Below are positions 13,609 to 26,118 of a DNA stretch of 64,000 bases, piece by piece (position 1 is the stretch's first letter; each line of letters starts with the position of its first letter). Where the stretch lies: the NCBI GenBank assembly GCA_020465985.1, contig JAANYP010000280.1:36031-100030 (forward strand), in the 5' to 3' direction. Origin of the DNA: Centrapalus pauciflorus. Taxonomy: Eukaryota; Streptophyta; Magnoliopsida; Asterales; Asteraceae. The notes beneath the pieces are model-generated. The model worked only from the letters and a program-made list of their open reading frames with translations. It was not told the origin of the DNA and did not search any database. A program made the translations under genes and the position numbers.

Positions 13609-13890
13609 ATGAAGTTTTATAGTGTATTAGTTATTTTTGTGGTGATGATGATGATACTAACAGGAAAAGTACAACCACAAGTGGTTTGTGACACTACTGA
13701 TATTGAAGATTGTTTTGCATCGATTGAAAACCTAGATATACCACCAACCCCAAGATGTTGTGTTGAATTGAAACAACATTTGGATTGTTACTGCCACTAC
13801 AAAAGACGATTTTTTAGTATGAATCCTATAAAGCCAGTTTATGATAATTGTCATCTCAAAATCCAAGTGGTATGTTTTAACAACCATTAG
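13609..13890 (+). CDS. Small secreted nsLTP-like (eight-cysteine) protein
   Basis: A 93-residue protein beginning MKFYSVLVIFVVMMMILTG, a hydrophobic signal peptide that probably ends near residue 20-24. The mature part has the eight-cysteine motif of the lipid-transfer / alpha-amylase inhibitor / seed storage fold: Cys27, 35, 50-51, 60 and 62 (CYC), 81 and 89, i.e. C-X7-C-X14-CC-X8-CXC-X18-C-X7-C. The first spacings are close to type II nsLTPs; the X18 gap is shorter than the usual ~23. Such proteins bind lipids in the apoplast, with roles in cuticle, signalling or defence. No intron is needed. The ATG at 13609 is chosen because it is the first Met that gives a clean signal peptide and is conserved in copy A. 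Expression is unknown. Confidence 0.8.
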   Translation: MKFYSVLVIFVVMMMILTGKVQPQVVCDTTDIEDCFASIENLDIPPTPRCCVELKQHLDCYCHYKRRFFSMNPIKPVYDNCHLKIQVVCFNNH

Positions 13891-14490
13891 TAGAATATTT
13901 TTGCAGTTTATAAAAATAATCAATTATTGAATCTAAATTTTTGGTTATGCTAACTTTGTTATTATGGTCAATTTTATTGAAAGTTTATTATTTTATCTAG
14001 TAATGCACATGTGTAATGTTAATAATTCACATACGCATCTTGTTCAATGTTAGCATTGCATAAACATTTGGGTATGCTAAAGTTAACAATGTATGCAAGC
14101 GAGCTGTGTTTAGGGTCGTCAGGACCAGCCCAATATTTTTTTGGTTCGGGACAAAAATTTAAAATGGGTCACCTAATTACATACGTATTCAAAATATATA
14201 ACTTCATACATAGCAATAAAGTTAAACAAAGTTTTTAGTAGATAATGTTCAAATTTAAAATTTTGCAAGCTAATTAATAACCGTATTCAATCGTTAATAG
14301 GCCTAAATATATAAGAGTACGTGTTTTTTTTAGAATGAGCTCCTAAGATTGATATGCCCAAAACGATTATCCGTGTTAGTTTTGCTTAGTACCAGTCCGG
14401 AGAACCTCAAACGAACCGAAAGTTTGACAAACTATTTAGCAAGCCCATTTTCATGATGACTTAAATGAAGTTTATTTTTACCAAAAATGA
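13891..14490 (+). other. 3' region of nsLTP copy B
   Basis: AT-rich, non-coding, homologous to 7763-8345. It ends at the AATGA target site of the solo LTR. Confidence 0.6.
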
Positions 14491-14795
14491 TGTGAATTCA
14501 TAATTCATGCAATTCAATCAACATTAATATAATCATATGAACAATTATCATAAACACATAAAATCGAATGCTTAGATTGAGATGAGAGAATATTAAATTG
14601 ATGTTCTTGGTGACTTGCACAACACTTTTTCTCTATCAATCAGATCTGTGTATGTGTATTCCTCAGTCCCCCCTATAATAGTATACATACACTCCTATTT
14701 ATACACAATACAAAGTATTAAGTATTTACACAAACAACCCCTGAACTTTATACAATATAAATTGTTTTTAACTCTATTATAAATTGTACCCAACA
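14491..14795 (-). mobile_element. Solo LTR, copia type, 305 bp
   Basis: On the minus strand it begins TGTTGGGTACAATTTATAAT and ends GAATTATGAATTCACA. TSD AATGA flanks it (14486-14490 and 14796-14800). The empty site is visible in copy A near 8340. On the minus strand a TATA-like TGTATAAATAGGAG lies about 100 bp in. TG...CA ends, 5-bp TSD and no internal region define a solo LTR left by recombination. Confidence 0.9.
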
Positions 14796-14800
14796 AATGA

Positions 14801-15596
14801 TCTTACTAATGTAACGTTTAACAAGCCCATTTTCAGTAAAAACAATGATTTTTAAAATCTCGTTCAAGTATGCATCTATTAGAAAAAAATCACTCAAAAT
14901 GAAAACTTTTGTTTTTTCAAATAAAGACTCTTTTTTTATGTTTGCGTTTCAAGTTTTTAGCCTACTAATCATATATGATATCCGCAACAAAAACCGATTG
15001 AACATGTTTTCCAAAATCAAAATCAAACCATAATACAAAATATACAATCGATACAAAATCAAACTTGAAATCAAAAAGGAACATTCTATTCATACCATTG
15101 ATTACTTGATTGGGCTAATATATATTTTTTTTAACTCTTCTAACAACAACAACAACAATTTTTTTTATTAACTCTCATCTTCTTTTTTTTAGAAATAAAA
15201 TAGAAATAACGATAAATTTTTTAAAAAATAAATAGGCAATGTTTGTAGAAATATTTTTAATAAAAACTAAACTGTCTACATCATCACTTTCTGAAAAATA
15301 TTTACCAAATAAATTAATCTTTAATTTACCAAATATTATCTTCCTAATCTAATAATAAGATATTACTTAAACAATACTATCCTTTTCAAAGTAAAAATTG
15401 ATATCTACTTAAATAAGGAAAAAAAATATCAGACTAATATGGAATAAAATTAATCATAAACAAATGATTGTATTATTAATATCTTATTAATAACAAAGAA
15501 AATTTGATGGTATTTAATATTTAAACTTACAATATCTATGTTAAAAAATGCTAGCAACACTTTAAGATTTGGGTTGGGTGTTGATTATTATTATTA
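14801..15596 (+). other. AT-rich continuation of duplication copy B
   Basis: Matches about 8348-9240 of copy A. No gene seen. Confidence 0.55.
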
Positions 15597-16763
15597 CTAG
15601 TTTACGACCCACGTATTACGTGGATATTTTTAATTAAATTTATTTATATAAAATATAAGTAAAAATAAAAAAGATACAAAAATAATAATTGTGTTTATCT
15701 TTTAGTATTTATAAATTAAAAAATAGAATGTATTTATCTTTTTATAAAATAATAAATTGTATTTATCTTTTATATTTTTAATAATAATAATTTGTAATTA
15801 TCTTTTTGGGTGAAGCGTAGAGGTGCACATTACATTTTATGTTTTCATTTATTATATATAGATAATAACAATAATTTCTACAACTAATTTAAATTTTTAC
15901 ATTTGGATCTAATTATGATTATTATGGATAATAATGATAGATATTTATTTTAGGTAAACATTAATTTAATATGTTACAAAATCTAATTTACTACTAAATA
16001 ATTAATGAAAAAAAATAAAATCAAAATTTAATGCAATTAAGTTAAGGTGTTAAATTTAGAAAAAGATGTGGGAAAACAAAATTTTCTTGCAATGTAGAAG
16101 TGACATAGGACATGAATTGTTTTGTTTTATTATAGTATAGGTTTGAGAATCATGTATTACATGAGTTGATTTAGAAAATACATAAACTTTTTATATTTTA
16201 ATAAATTATTATAAAATTTATATATAATTAAAATAAAAAAATTGAAAGCTATAAATTAAAGATAAAAAATACTTAGTTGCTTGATATTACATAAAAAATA
16301 TTATTATATCATATCATTAAAAACAGATAATATGTTTTTGCAAAAAATTGTTTCTTTTAATTTTTATTAACTTCAATATGAAATATAAATGAAAGAAATA
16401 AAAAACGTGAATGCGTATATATATTTTGAAAATGATAAAATTTAAATTTGTTAACAAAATAATTAACACAAAATTTTACTTTATTTACTACACTTCTACA
16501 TTTAAATCCAAATATTTATATTTGAATTTAAATATGATCATTAAGGATAATAATGATACATATTTATTTTAGGTAAGCATTAATCTAATATGTTGCTATA
16601 TCTAATCTAATATTAATTCATTAATGAGAAAAATGTAAAATAAAATTTTAATGTAATTAAGTTAAGTTAGTAAATTAGGAAAAAGAAGCGGGAAAATGAA
16701 AATTTCATTCAACGTGGAAGCGACTCGTGGCATAAATTGTTTTGCTTTATTATAACATATAGA
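15597..16763 (-). mobile_element. Non-autonomous Helitron (composite)
   Basis: Read on the minus strand it starts TCTATATGTTATAATAAAGC and ends with the hairpin CCACGTAATACGTGG, a short spacer and CTAG. The host base before the 5' end is A and after the 3' end is T, the Helitron A^T target. Copy A lacks it. Inside, near 16128-16160, a second junction reads hairpin CATGTAATACATG, then about 10 bases, then CTATACTATAATAAAAC, as if two Helitrons lie head to tail. No Rep/helicase ORF. Confidence 0.85.
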
Positions 16764-16923
16764 TAGATTATTTTTGGATTTTGGACGCTTAATTTGAAGT
16801 TTTACTTCATATTTTTAACTAAATATATATGATGTTTTAATGGTATGGTGACATAAAATCACAGTTAAAATTCTTTTATTTGTGTGTGTCTATATGTATG
16901 TATGTACGTATGTATGAATCTAT

Positions 16924-17144
16924 AGGGATTCAACGGAAAACCAATACGCATCAGACCAATATGCATCACAATCAACGCATCATAATGGATCACTAAGTGA
17001 GTTTAACTACATTCCTTAAAATCAAAAGATTTAACCACTAAATGCATATGATGCGTTGCACAATCAGATGCATGAGGCATAGTGCATGTGGTTTCCTAAG
17101 GTAAGGTAACTTGATGCATATTGGTTTTCCATTGAATCTCCCTC
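16924..17144. mobile_element. Microsatellite-bounded element U1, copy B
   Basis: Counterpart of 9535-9740 (GGGATTCAACGGAAAACCAA ... TTGGTTTTCCATTGAATCTC). Confidence 0.65.
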
Positions 17145-18355
17145 TATGTATGTATATAGGTATTGGATACATACATAGAGGGAGGTTCATTGGAATGCAT
17201 CAGAAAGTCATTAAGTGTAATTTTGGAAAAGTATAATATGTTTATTTGGTAAAACAAAATTAAAATGAATAATCAATCCTTAAATCAAGGACCAGGCGAC
17301 AATTTCATATATCAAAACAATTTATTTGGTAAAATAAAATTCAAAATTAAAATAAATAATCAATCCTTAAATCAAGGACCAGGCAACAATTTTCATATAT
17401 CAAAACAATTTCCAAATTCATAAAGAATTTCCAATTTCCAAAACAATCTCCTTTCTTTATGGATTTCGGTCGACGGTAACACCACACAGCCAAAGCCAAA
17501 GTCGGTTCCAGATGGCGGCACCACCACACGACTCCATCATACATCGTGGTGCACGGATCTGTTGTGATGGTCGGCCACTGTTCTCACCAGGCGGTGCACA
17601 AATTAAAATGGTGGTGGTCGTCCACCTTGTTATGGTGGTCGAAGGGCGGTGATCAACCACGCATCGTCGTTTGGAGGTCGCTTCTGATGCATCATTCTAG
17701 ACGGTGACCAAAGCCAAAATCGGTCCAGATGGTGACGCTACCACACGACCCCACCATACATTGTGGTGCACGGATGGAAGTGATGCATTAATGTGTTGTG
17801 ATGGTCTCCATAGGGTTTCAGATGCAAGGATCGAAGTGTGGCACGAATCCGTTGCGGTGGTTGGAGGCTGGGGGTCCACATGGTTGTTTCTGATGCATCG
17901 TCGTCATTTTGGTATTCTAGATGTATGCACCATTATCGAATTAATGATGGTCTCTGATGCATCGTCATTTGGAATATCAAAATGATGATTTTTGTTACGA
18001 TGAAGATGTCGATGCATCGTCGTTAAAGGTTAGTGTTGTTTGAGTTTCTAATACACTTGTTTCTTATTGAATATTAATGTGTTGTTTGGATATTTATTGC
18101 ATTATTATTTTGAAAGATGAATATGATTATTTCTGATACATCATCATTTGGAAGACGAAGATGATGAATCCTGTCAAGATGATGAATTTTGAAGATTAAG
18201 ATTTTTGGGATGCATCATTGTTTTGAAAGACGAAGATGGTGCTCTCTTGAAAAATGACGAGTTTCTGATGCATCATTGTTTTGGAAGAAGAAGATGATAG
18301 TTTTTTGGAAGATGGTGATTTTTGATAAATCGTTTCTCTGGAAGACAAAGATGAT

Positions 18356-20870
18356 TAGAGATGACAAAAAACCTCGAACCCGATGGGAAACCTGACATCC
18401 GAACCCGTTTTGACCGGGGAATCCCCGAGTTGACCGGGGATGGGACGGGTAATACTTGAATTCTAAAACCGGAGACGGGGGCGGGGATAGGATTACCCCT
18501 CGGGTACTCGTACTCGTACCCGAAACATATATAATATAAATATCATATATTATATATAGATACTTAAATATTGCATATGAATATCATAGTTAAATACATA
18601 TATTAGTGGTCAAATGCTTAAATATTATACATATGAATCATATATTATATGCATAGTATAAAAATATTTGAATATATATCACACGTGTATTTCTTGTTCA
18701 ACATTGTTTTTAATTTATTTTGAGTAACTCTAAAATGTTGTATCATCTAAATAAGATTAAGTATATTTTTGAAGCAGGGCCGGTCATGATGCCCAGGGCG
18801 AAATATAAAAATAGTGTCCTCTAAATTTTTTTCAACATACAATATGCTATTTTTTTAAGGAATTCACATATACACACATTTTATAGTCAATAGATCTTAA
18901 ATGGTAGAAGCAAAAACATCAAAGAAAAATTAACTCATTGATACTTTTTTTAATATTGAATTTAAGTAAAAGATAGGAGAAGAAAGTTTGATTCCAATCT
19001 ACAGCAAAAAAATCAAGCTTCTTTCTTTGTTTAAATTCCAATATGCAGCAAAAAACATATTATATTAATGATCTGCAGTAAAAACATATTTTAATAATTC
19101 CAATTGCAGCAAAAACATACACACAACCTAGTCACAAAATCAAACTTCTTTCTTTGTTTTAAATTCCAAGAAGTTTGATTTTCATTTTGATATATACTCA
19201 CGCAAACGTTTAAACACTTTCGGCATCAAACCTAATAAAATTATTTCTTTGATCTTTATATATTAAAGCTTTGTTCAATAATAATAATAAGAAAATGATT
19301 GAAACATTTATATTCACACAAACATCTTCGCACAAAAACAAATCAAAAACCAAAACATATACAAAACCGCCAAAACGTAGATACGTTCACGGATTGACTT
19401 ACTAGCAAACTCAGTCAATTGAACAATGGAACCTTTCTACAGCTGTTGAGATCTAACCAACTCATTGTTGTACCCTCTATATACATATACAGGCCATATA
19501 TTTATATTTAATATACTAAAATTCAGGGAGATGTAATACCTTAGGTCCTTAGTGCTGCATTTGATCAACTTATTGAAAATTTTCCAGAATGTTGATTGCT
19601 TGATTGGAAATTTCCAGAATGTTGATTGCCATGGAAATCACCAAATTGAACAGAGTTAAGCGATGAACTTTGCTCACCTGATTAGAAATCGGCAGATTGA
19701 ATATTTGAACAGGATCTAATTTCCAGCCAATAAAAAACGATGAACGAAGGCAAGAAAATGATTTTTAATGAACTTTTAAATCGGTGAACAGAACAACGAT
19801 GAACCTTTGAAATCGATTTGCTAAGGTTTTATGGAAAATGAAGAAATCGATTGCTAAGGTTTTATAGAAAATGAAGAAATAGATCACCTATTCACCTGAC
19901 ACTCTGAATTCTGATATGAATAGAACGTTGGAGAGTTTGACAACTTGAGCCCGTCGATTCACACGCCGCTTCGTTTGCCCACCGCCCAGACGGCAGTCTC
20001 CGCTTCGTTTCCATCGACCATAAGCGACTCTTCGTTGTCCACGCAGGAGGCAGGCGCAACCACTAACAATCTTCGACTTTCGTTCAATCCTTTGATCGCC
20101 GCCATTCTCCCAGAAGACGAAGCAGCCTGCGATGAAACCTAATCAAGAGTCCAGTACGCTAATTCAATGGTCTAGGCAGCAGGCTTATCAAAAAATGGGC
20201 CTTGGACTTTTGGGTTAAAGAAATGAGCCTACTCTTATATAACTAACCTAAAAAATGTTATGCCCTAGCCCAATATGTTGCCCTGGGCGGAAGCCCACCT
20301 CGCCCCCTATTGGGCCGGCCCTGTTTTGAAGTTAAATTTATATTTAAGTGTTAAGTTTCACAATTCATTATAATTATAAATAATACACATCTAATATACG
20401 TAGGAAAGTCGTATTAATATACTAATTAATTAATTTTAATTCTTTTGTAGGAACTTTATTACATTAATAGTGTTTGGAGTTTTATGTTTCCTTTTTGACA
20501 TTGTAATTAGATTTAATTTTATATAGAAATATTGCATCGTTATAACAATTTTTATTAGGTGATCGATCAATTAATATTTTTTTGTGCCGAGTTATTGATC
20601 TAATGTTATTAAATATATAAGTATAATATTTTATTTTCAAATCTATTTCATAAACATTAATTAAAAAAATACATAACGTAAAATTAACGGGGTAAAAATC
20701 CCCGAATACCAGGCGGGGATCCCCGTTACCTGTCGGGGACGGGGATGGGGATGCAAAGTAATTACCCGTCGAAAACGGGGTCGGGGAATGGGAACGGGGA
20801 CGAGTTTTCAAAGTCGAGGTTGGGGACGGGGAAAGGGGTCCCAGTAATACCCTTCCCGTTGCCATCTCTA
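18356..20870. mobile_element. hAT element, non-autonomous, 2515 bp
   Basis: TIRs TAGAGATGACAAAAAACC and (reversed) TAGAGATGGCAACGGG. An exact 8-bp TSD AAGATGAT lies at 18348-18355 and 20871-20878. Both ends (~150-200 bp) are G+C-rich with many GGGGA/TCCCC repeats such as GACGGGGATGGGGATG, typical of hAT subterminal repeats where transposase binds. No transposase ORF. It is split by a second hAT at 18775-20323. Confidence 0.9.
18775..20323. mobile_element. Second hAT nested in the first, 1549 bp
   Basis: Starts CAGGGCCGGTCATGATGCCC and ends GGGCCGGCCCTG, inverted. 8-bp TSD TTTTGAAG lies at 18767-18774 and 20324-20331. Transposase is absent. A locally GC-rich stretch at 19945-20142 keeps an open frame of 65 codons (MSPSIHTPLRLPTAQ ... 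EDEAACDET) that may be a captured host exon fragment; I do not recognise it. Confidence 0.88.
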
Positions 20871-21649
20871 AAGATGATGATTTTTTAGTAAAAAATAATA
20901 ATTTGTTTTGAAATTATTAAATTTGGATGTAGATTGATTTTTAAATTTAGAATCTATATCTATATCCATGTAATACATGAGTTATAACTAGTTATGTATA
21001 AATTATAGATCTTTTAAATTTGAATATAAAAAGTAATGAAATTTTAGATTTTGGAAAAACATATTATATACCCAGAATACCCTTGTGCATTTACTTTTTT
21101 AATACATCGTGATTCATTAATCTAAAGACGTATATGCATCTAATCTAAGAGCTACGATTGGTATTCCAAGCTTTTTTTATGCATGGAGGTTTTCCATTGA
21201 ACCCACCCATATACACACACATACATACATACATATACATAGGGAAGGGTTCTATTGAGAACCATAAATATTGTGAGAACTTAAAAACCTTTTATGGCAT
21301 TTGGATTAATAGAATCAATGGTTGATATATTGGATGACAATTTTGTAATTATTTAGAACTTTGATAGTGGAGAATCTTGAAAATGTGTGAAAATGTTATT
21401 TTTGGAAGAAAAAAAATATGTTTTTTCTGTTTCACTCTCTTACTTTTTTCATTTTCATTTTATTTTTCTATCATGAGAATTGATTTTTATAGTAAAAAAC
21501 ATTTTTTATAAAAAAAATATTTTTTTCTATATAGAAAATTATTACATTGCTAAAAAATTAACGTATTTTATATAGAAATATTATGTGTCTATATAGAATG
21601 TTTATATAGTATTTTTTTTCTATATAGAATATGTTAACGAACATATTCT

Positions 21650-23090
21650 ATGTACAATCTACGTAAAATGTCATGCAATCTACGTAGAATGTCATGCAAT
21701 CTACGTAGAATGACATGCAATCAACGTAGAATGACATTCAATCTACGCAAAATGGCATGCAATCTACGTAGAATGTCATGTAGAATGTCAAGTAACATAA
21801 ATTCTACATAGATTACATGATAAAATATATCAAAAACACATTGAAACAAAAAAAAAAGAAGATTTCATTTAGACATTTTATCAAACACTTGTTATGCAAT
21901 TGATATAAAATATACCAAAAAACATATTGAATAGTAATGTTAATCTACATAAAAATATATAGAAATGTATAAGAAACATAAAAATATATGAAAAATATAA
22001 GAAACATAACATTCTACATAGATTATGTATGATTTTTTTACAAGTAGTTTTGTATTATATTCTATGTAGATTATCATGTAATCTACGTAGATTATCATGT
22101 GAAACATCTAATAACTATTACATTCATTATAAATCTAATATCTTACAAATAATCTTCATTATAAAACATGGAAAATGAATCTGTCATATTCTATGTAGAG
22201 TATCGACGAACATATTCTATGTACAATTTACGTAGACGTAGAATGTCAGGCAATCTACGTAGATAGACATGCAATCTATGTAGAATGACGTACAATCTAC
22301 TTAGATTGTCGTGCAATCTACGTAGAATGTCGTGTAGAATGTCAATTATCATATATTCTACGTAGATTACATGATAAAATATAACAAAAACACATTGAGT
22401 AATAATGTTAATATACATAAAAAGATATAGAAATATATAAGAAAAATAAAAATATATGAAATATATAAAAAACATAACATTCTACATAGATTATGTGTGA
22501 TTTTTTACAAGTAGTCTTGTATTATATTCTATGTAGATTATCATGTAATCTACGTAGATTATCATGTAAAACATCTAATAACTATTACATTCATTATATA
22601 TCTAATATCTTACAAATAATGTTCATTATAAAACATGGAAATGAATCTTTCATATTCTATGTAGAGTATCGACGAACATATTCTATGTACAATCTACATA
22701 GAATGTCATGCAATCTACGTAGAATGTCATGCAATCTACATAGATTATCATGTAATCTACGTATATTATCCATATTATTATGTAGATTATCTTGCAATCT
22801 ACGTATATTCTATGTAGATTACCATGTAATCTACGTAGATTATCATGTAATCTACGTTGAATGTCGTGTAGAATGTCAAGTATCATATATTACACGTAGA
22901 TTACATGATAATCTATATTATATGATAAATAACATAGATTATATGATAATCTAGATAGACTATATATATGATAATCTACATAGATTATCTTGTCATGTCA
23001 TGCATTCTACGTAGAATGTCATGCAATCTACGTAGAATGTCATGCAATCTACGTAGAATGTCGTATACAATGTCAAGTATTATATATTAC
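21650..23090. repeat. Arrays of ~21-bp CTACGTAGAATGTCATGCAAT-type units
   Basis: Three clusters (about 21650-21795, 22200-22370, 22680-23090) repeat the palindrome CTACGTAG spaced by GA(A/T)TRTCATG(C/T)AAT. Orientation is partly mirrored, so long hairpins could form. Confidence 0.75.
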
Positions 23091-23306
23091 GTAGATTACA
23101 TGATAAAATATACCAAAAACACATTGAAACAAAAAAAAAGATTTCATTTAGACATTTTATCAAACACTTGATATGCAACTGATATAAAATATATCAAAAA
23201 CACATTGAATAATAATGTTAATCTATATAAAAAGATATAGAAATGTATAAGAAACATAAAAATATATGAAATATATAAGAAACAAAAATTTTACATAGAT
23301 TATGAA

Positions 23307-23647
23307 CAGGGCCGTCTCATGGATTTCGGAGGCCCTGTGCTTGTGATTACAACATAGTCCTTTAAATATTTTAAATAGTAAATTGATCATCTTGTGACTC
23401 AATTTTAACAGGTAAAGTAGAGGCCGTGAATAACAAAAAAACTGATTAATGAAAAATTAAAATAATTAATATGAATCAAATTGAATTTGACATTAATTTT
23501 TTTTAATGCACGGATCCGTAATATGTACATGTCAAATACAGAAAATTTTTATTGGTCTAAATTTAGATTTTATTATAACTGTGAGGCCCTATGAAATTGG
23601 GGGCCCTGTGCGGTCGAGCCTTTCGCACACCCTAAAAGACGCCCCTG
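23307..23647. mobile_element. hAT-type MITE, 341 bp
   Basis: Ends CAGGGCCGTCTCATGG and (reversed) CAGGGGCGTCTTTTAGGG. An exact 8-bp TSD ATTATGAA lies at 23299-23306 and 23648-23655. The interior GGCCCTGTGC strings are typical of this very common plant family. Confidence 0.88.
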
Positions 23648-24029
23648 ATTATGAATAGGAATGTTAATCTACATAAAAAGATATAGAATTGGATAACATT
23701 CTATATAGACACATAATATTTATATATAGAATACGTTAATCTTTTAGCAATTAAATAATTTTCTATATAGAAAAAAATATTTTTTTATAAAAACATTTTT
23801 TTACTATTAAAATCAATTCTTATGAAAGAAAGTGAAAATGAAAATAAAAAAAGTAAGAGAGAGAAAATGAAAAAGAGATGTACAATAAAAAAGGTGGAGA
23901 GTTAAATATAATATTTTTTTATTTTAAAAATACCCTTTTGATCCAAAGACTCTGAAAGGTTCATAGGTTCTCACCATCTTTGAGATTCTTAAAAGAGGCT
24001 CTCCCTATATATATATATATATATATATA

Positions 24030-24470
24030 ATGGTGAGTTCAATGTAAACCCAACATGAATCAAGAAAACCTTGGGAAACCAATATGTACCATAAATAAAA
24101 TGAAATGCATTACATGGAATCATTAAGGTCATTATAGGAATAGTTAATTTATATTAATATAATACAAGTTAAACATGATCATGTTAATATTACGAATTCA
24201 TAAATCTCTCCTACATTCCAAATTTGAATGAGATTACACATGATATCGAAATCAAAAGAAAATATTAAAGTTAAGTCTCATTGATTGCATGAGATTACAC
24301 AAATTTATTTAACTCCCATATGTGTTTACCATATGCCCCTCCGCGTAGTTATGCATATAAAGTTCAATTAATTTACATTACGCCTTTTTTTGAGCAGTTG
24401 CATAAGATTTAATGATTGTGATTGGTTTCCTATGGTTTCGTGATACATGTGGTTTTCCATTGAACTCACT
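24030..24470. mobile_element. Microsatellite-bounded element U7 (U5 family)
   Basis: Ends GGTGAGTTCAATGTAAACCC and GGTTTTCCATTGAACTCACTC. The interior matches 12083-13015 without the MULE MITE. Between AT runs at 24007-24029 and 24473-24513. Confidence 0.65.
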
Positions 24471-24471
24471 C

Positions 24472-24503
<32 letters not shown>

Positions 24504-24516
24504 CTATATATATATT

Positions 24517-24937
24517 TGGGTTCAAATGAGTACCACTAGTTTTGCGGAGTACTAGAGGTACCTCGCTTAAAACCATTTTTTTTAAAAAATTTTTCATAAT
24601 CCGGTTTAAATTAATAATATAAGACTACTTGCAAAATATCACACATAAACACACACTAGAACTATGTGAAACGTGTGTGTTCACATGAACTGTACTATTG
24701 TGAACATGTAACTAAGCATGTTCACAAGAATTTTTTCACGTTCACATGACTTTTAAGATGCTAAAAAGTGTGAATGTATGTAAATTTTTACGAATAGCCT
24801 TATTTTATTTGTATCTAAATGAATATGAAAAAAATTCAAAAAAAAAAAAACTTTTTTCGGAGCAAGTTCACATCCGAAACCTGTGTGTTCACAGGTACTC
24901 ACGGTACCCTGTATTTTTTAGGTACTCACACGAACCA
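24517..24937. mobile_element. Microsatellite-bounded element U8
   Basis: Starts GGGTTCAAATGAGTACCACT and ends TTTAGGTACTCACACGAACC. The interior has repeated GTTCACATGAA/TGTGAACATG palindromes. No gene. Confidence 0.55.
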
Positions 24938-24946
24938 TTATATATA

Positions 24947-25836
24947 CAGGTTGTATGGGGCACCATATGCATCAGGAACCAAATAAAGAACCAACCACGA
25001 CCTTTGGATTTTTTTATCATTGGTGTATCCGCGATGCACATAATCGTTATGGATAGGGGTATTTTGGAAAAAATAATATATCTAATGAAATAAAATAAAA
25101 TTTTACATTAATTGAATATTCAATCAAATAACCAAACAATAAATGCTAAATTAAATTAATCGATACACTTCCAAAATTACAAAATCTAACAAATTCAAAA
25201 AAGATGATTTGATGTGGATGCATCTAATGTTAATCTTTCAATTCGTGATGCATCTCGGTTTATTTCATCCTTATCTTCGGCCATATTCACATCTTCTTCG
25301 TCCCACCATCATGCATCATCAAATTAGTGATGCAATTAAACATGATGCAACTTCATAGGATTCATCAAAAATCATGATGCATCTTCATCGAAATTCATCT
25401 AAAAACACGATTCATCTTCATATACATGATGCATCTTCATCTTCATAAACACGATACATCTTCATCTAAAAACACGATTCATATTCATCTTCATCGAAAT
25501 TCATCTAAAAACACGATTCATCTTCATAAACACGATGCATCTTCATCTTTTACATCTTCATCTTCATATTTAATCGCATTCATCTTCAAACACGATGTCT
25601 TCATCTTTTTCTTTAATCGGATTCATGTTCAAACACGATGCACCTTCATCTTCATCTTTTGCATCTTCATCGTTTGCATGTTCATCTACATCGTTTGCAT
25701 CATCTTGTTTGTCCTCGGCTTCATCTGCATCACCTTGTGTTCGCCGGCCATGTGAGAGGGAGAGAGAGGGCGGTGGGGTGGTCGCCGACCATGGGAGAAG
25801 AAGAGAGGGGACGGCCGGTGTGGGTGTGTGTGTGTG

Positions 25837-25885
<49 letters not shown>

Positions 25886-26106
25886 AAGAAAGAAAGAAAG
25901 AAAGTGGGAGATTTAATGGGGTTATAGTTAATTTAGGGATTTTATTTCCTAAATTAATTACTCCTAATTATGGAGGTTATTAAAAAAACTTTTAAATTCT
26001 AATTAATTATGAATTAATAATAAATATATTTATCATTACTAAATAGTCATTTATGCATTTTTGGTTCTTAATGGTTCTCAATGCATCAAGTGCCCCATTG
26101 AACCTC
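24947..26106. mobile_element. Microsatellite-bounded element U9
   Basis: Left GGTTGTATGGGGCACCATAT then GCATCAGGAACCA; right, reversed, GAGGTTCAATGGGGCACTTG then ATGCATTGAGAACCA. These form a TIR over about 35 bp. The interior 25200-25740 is a CATCTTCATCTTCATAAACA / ATGATGCATC series. Frames there (His/Ser/Phe-rich) are repeat artefacts. A purine run lies at 25839-25904. Confidence 0.65.
25839..25904. repeat. (AG)n(AAAG)n purine tract
   Basis: About 43 bp of AG followed by AAAG repeats, preceded by a short GT run. Confidence 0.95.
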
Positions 26107-26118
26107 TATATATATATA

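Larger units (their letters stand above)
17176..21208. mobile_element. Microsatellite-bounded element U2, copy B, with hAT inserted
   Basis: Counterpart of 9841-11244: left AGAGGGAGGTTCATTGGAAT, right GGTTTTCCATTGAACCCACC. The GC-rich core (17460-17900) and the GATGCATCATTGTTTTG series are conserved. Enlarged by the hAT at 18356-20870. Confidence 0.65.
13139..21215 (+). repeat. Tandem duplication, copy B (nsLTP unit with insertions)
   Basis: Colinear with 7019-11250 but about 3.9 kb longer. The extra length comes mainly from three insertions with precise boundaries: a solo copia LTR (14491-14795), a Helitron (15597-16763) and a hAT with a nested hAT (18356-20870). A Helitron-like terminus also lies at about 20950-20990 (CATGTAATACATG hairpin then AACTAG). 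Microsatellites at the element borders are much shorter than in copy A. Confidence 0.85.
21240..24006. mobile_element. Large microsatellite-bounded element, U15
   Basis: Left end AGGGAAGGGTTCTATTGAGA followed by ACCATAAATATTGTGAGAAC. The right end reversed reads AGGGAGAGCCTCTTTTAAGA, with TGGTGAGAACCTATGAACCT further in, so the ends are a diverged TIR. ACATACATAC repeats lie to the left and (AT)n to the right. The interior is a mosaic of ~21-bp units containing CTACGTAG, plus direct copies of blocks such as GATTTCATTTAGACATTTTA (near 21860 and 23140). Reading frames over the arrays come from the repeat and are not genes. A hAT MITE is inserted at 23307-23647. Confidence 0.6.

Noticed and set aside
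22191..23171. Frames rich in CRLSCNLRRMSCNL-type repeats
   Set aside because: Translation of the CTACGTAG array; frames exist on both strands and depend on unit length.
25426..25927. His/Ser-rich and Arg-Glu-rich frames
   Set aside because: They come from the CATCTTCAT series and the AG tract inside element U9.
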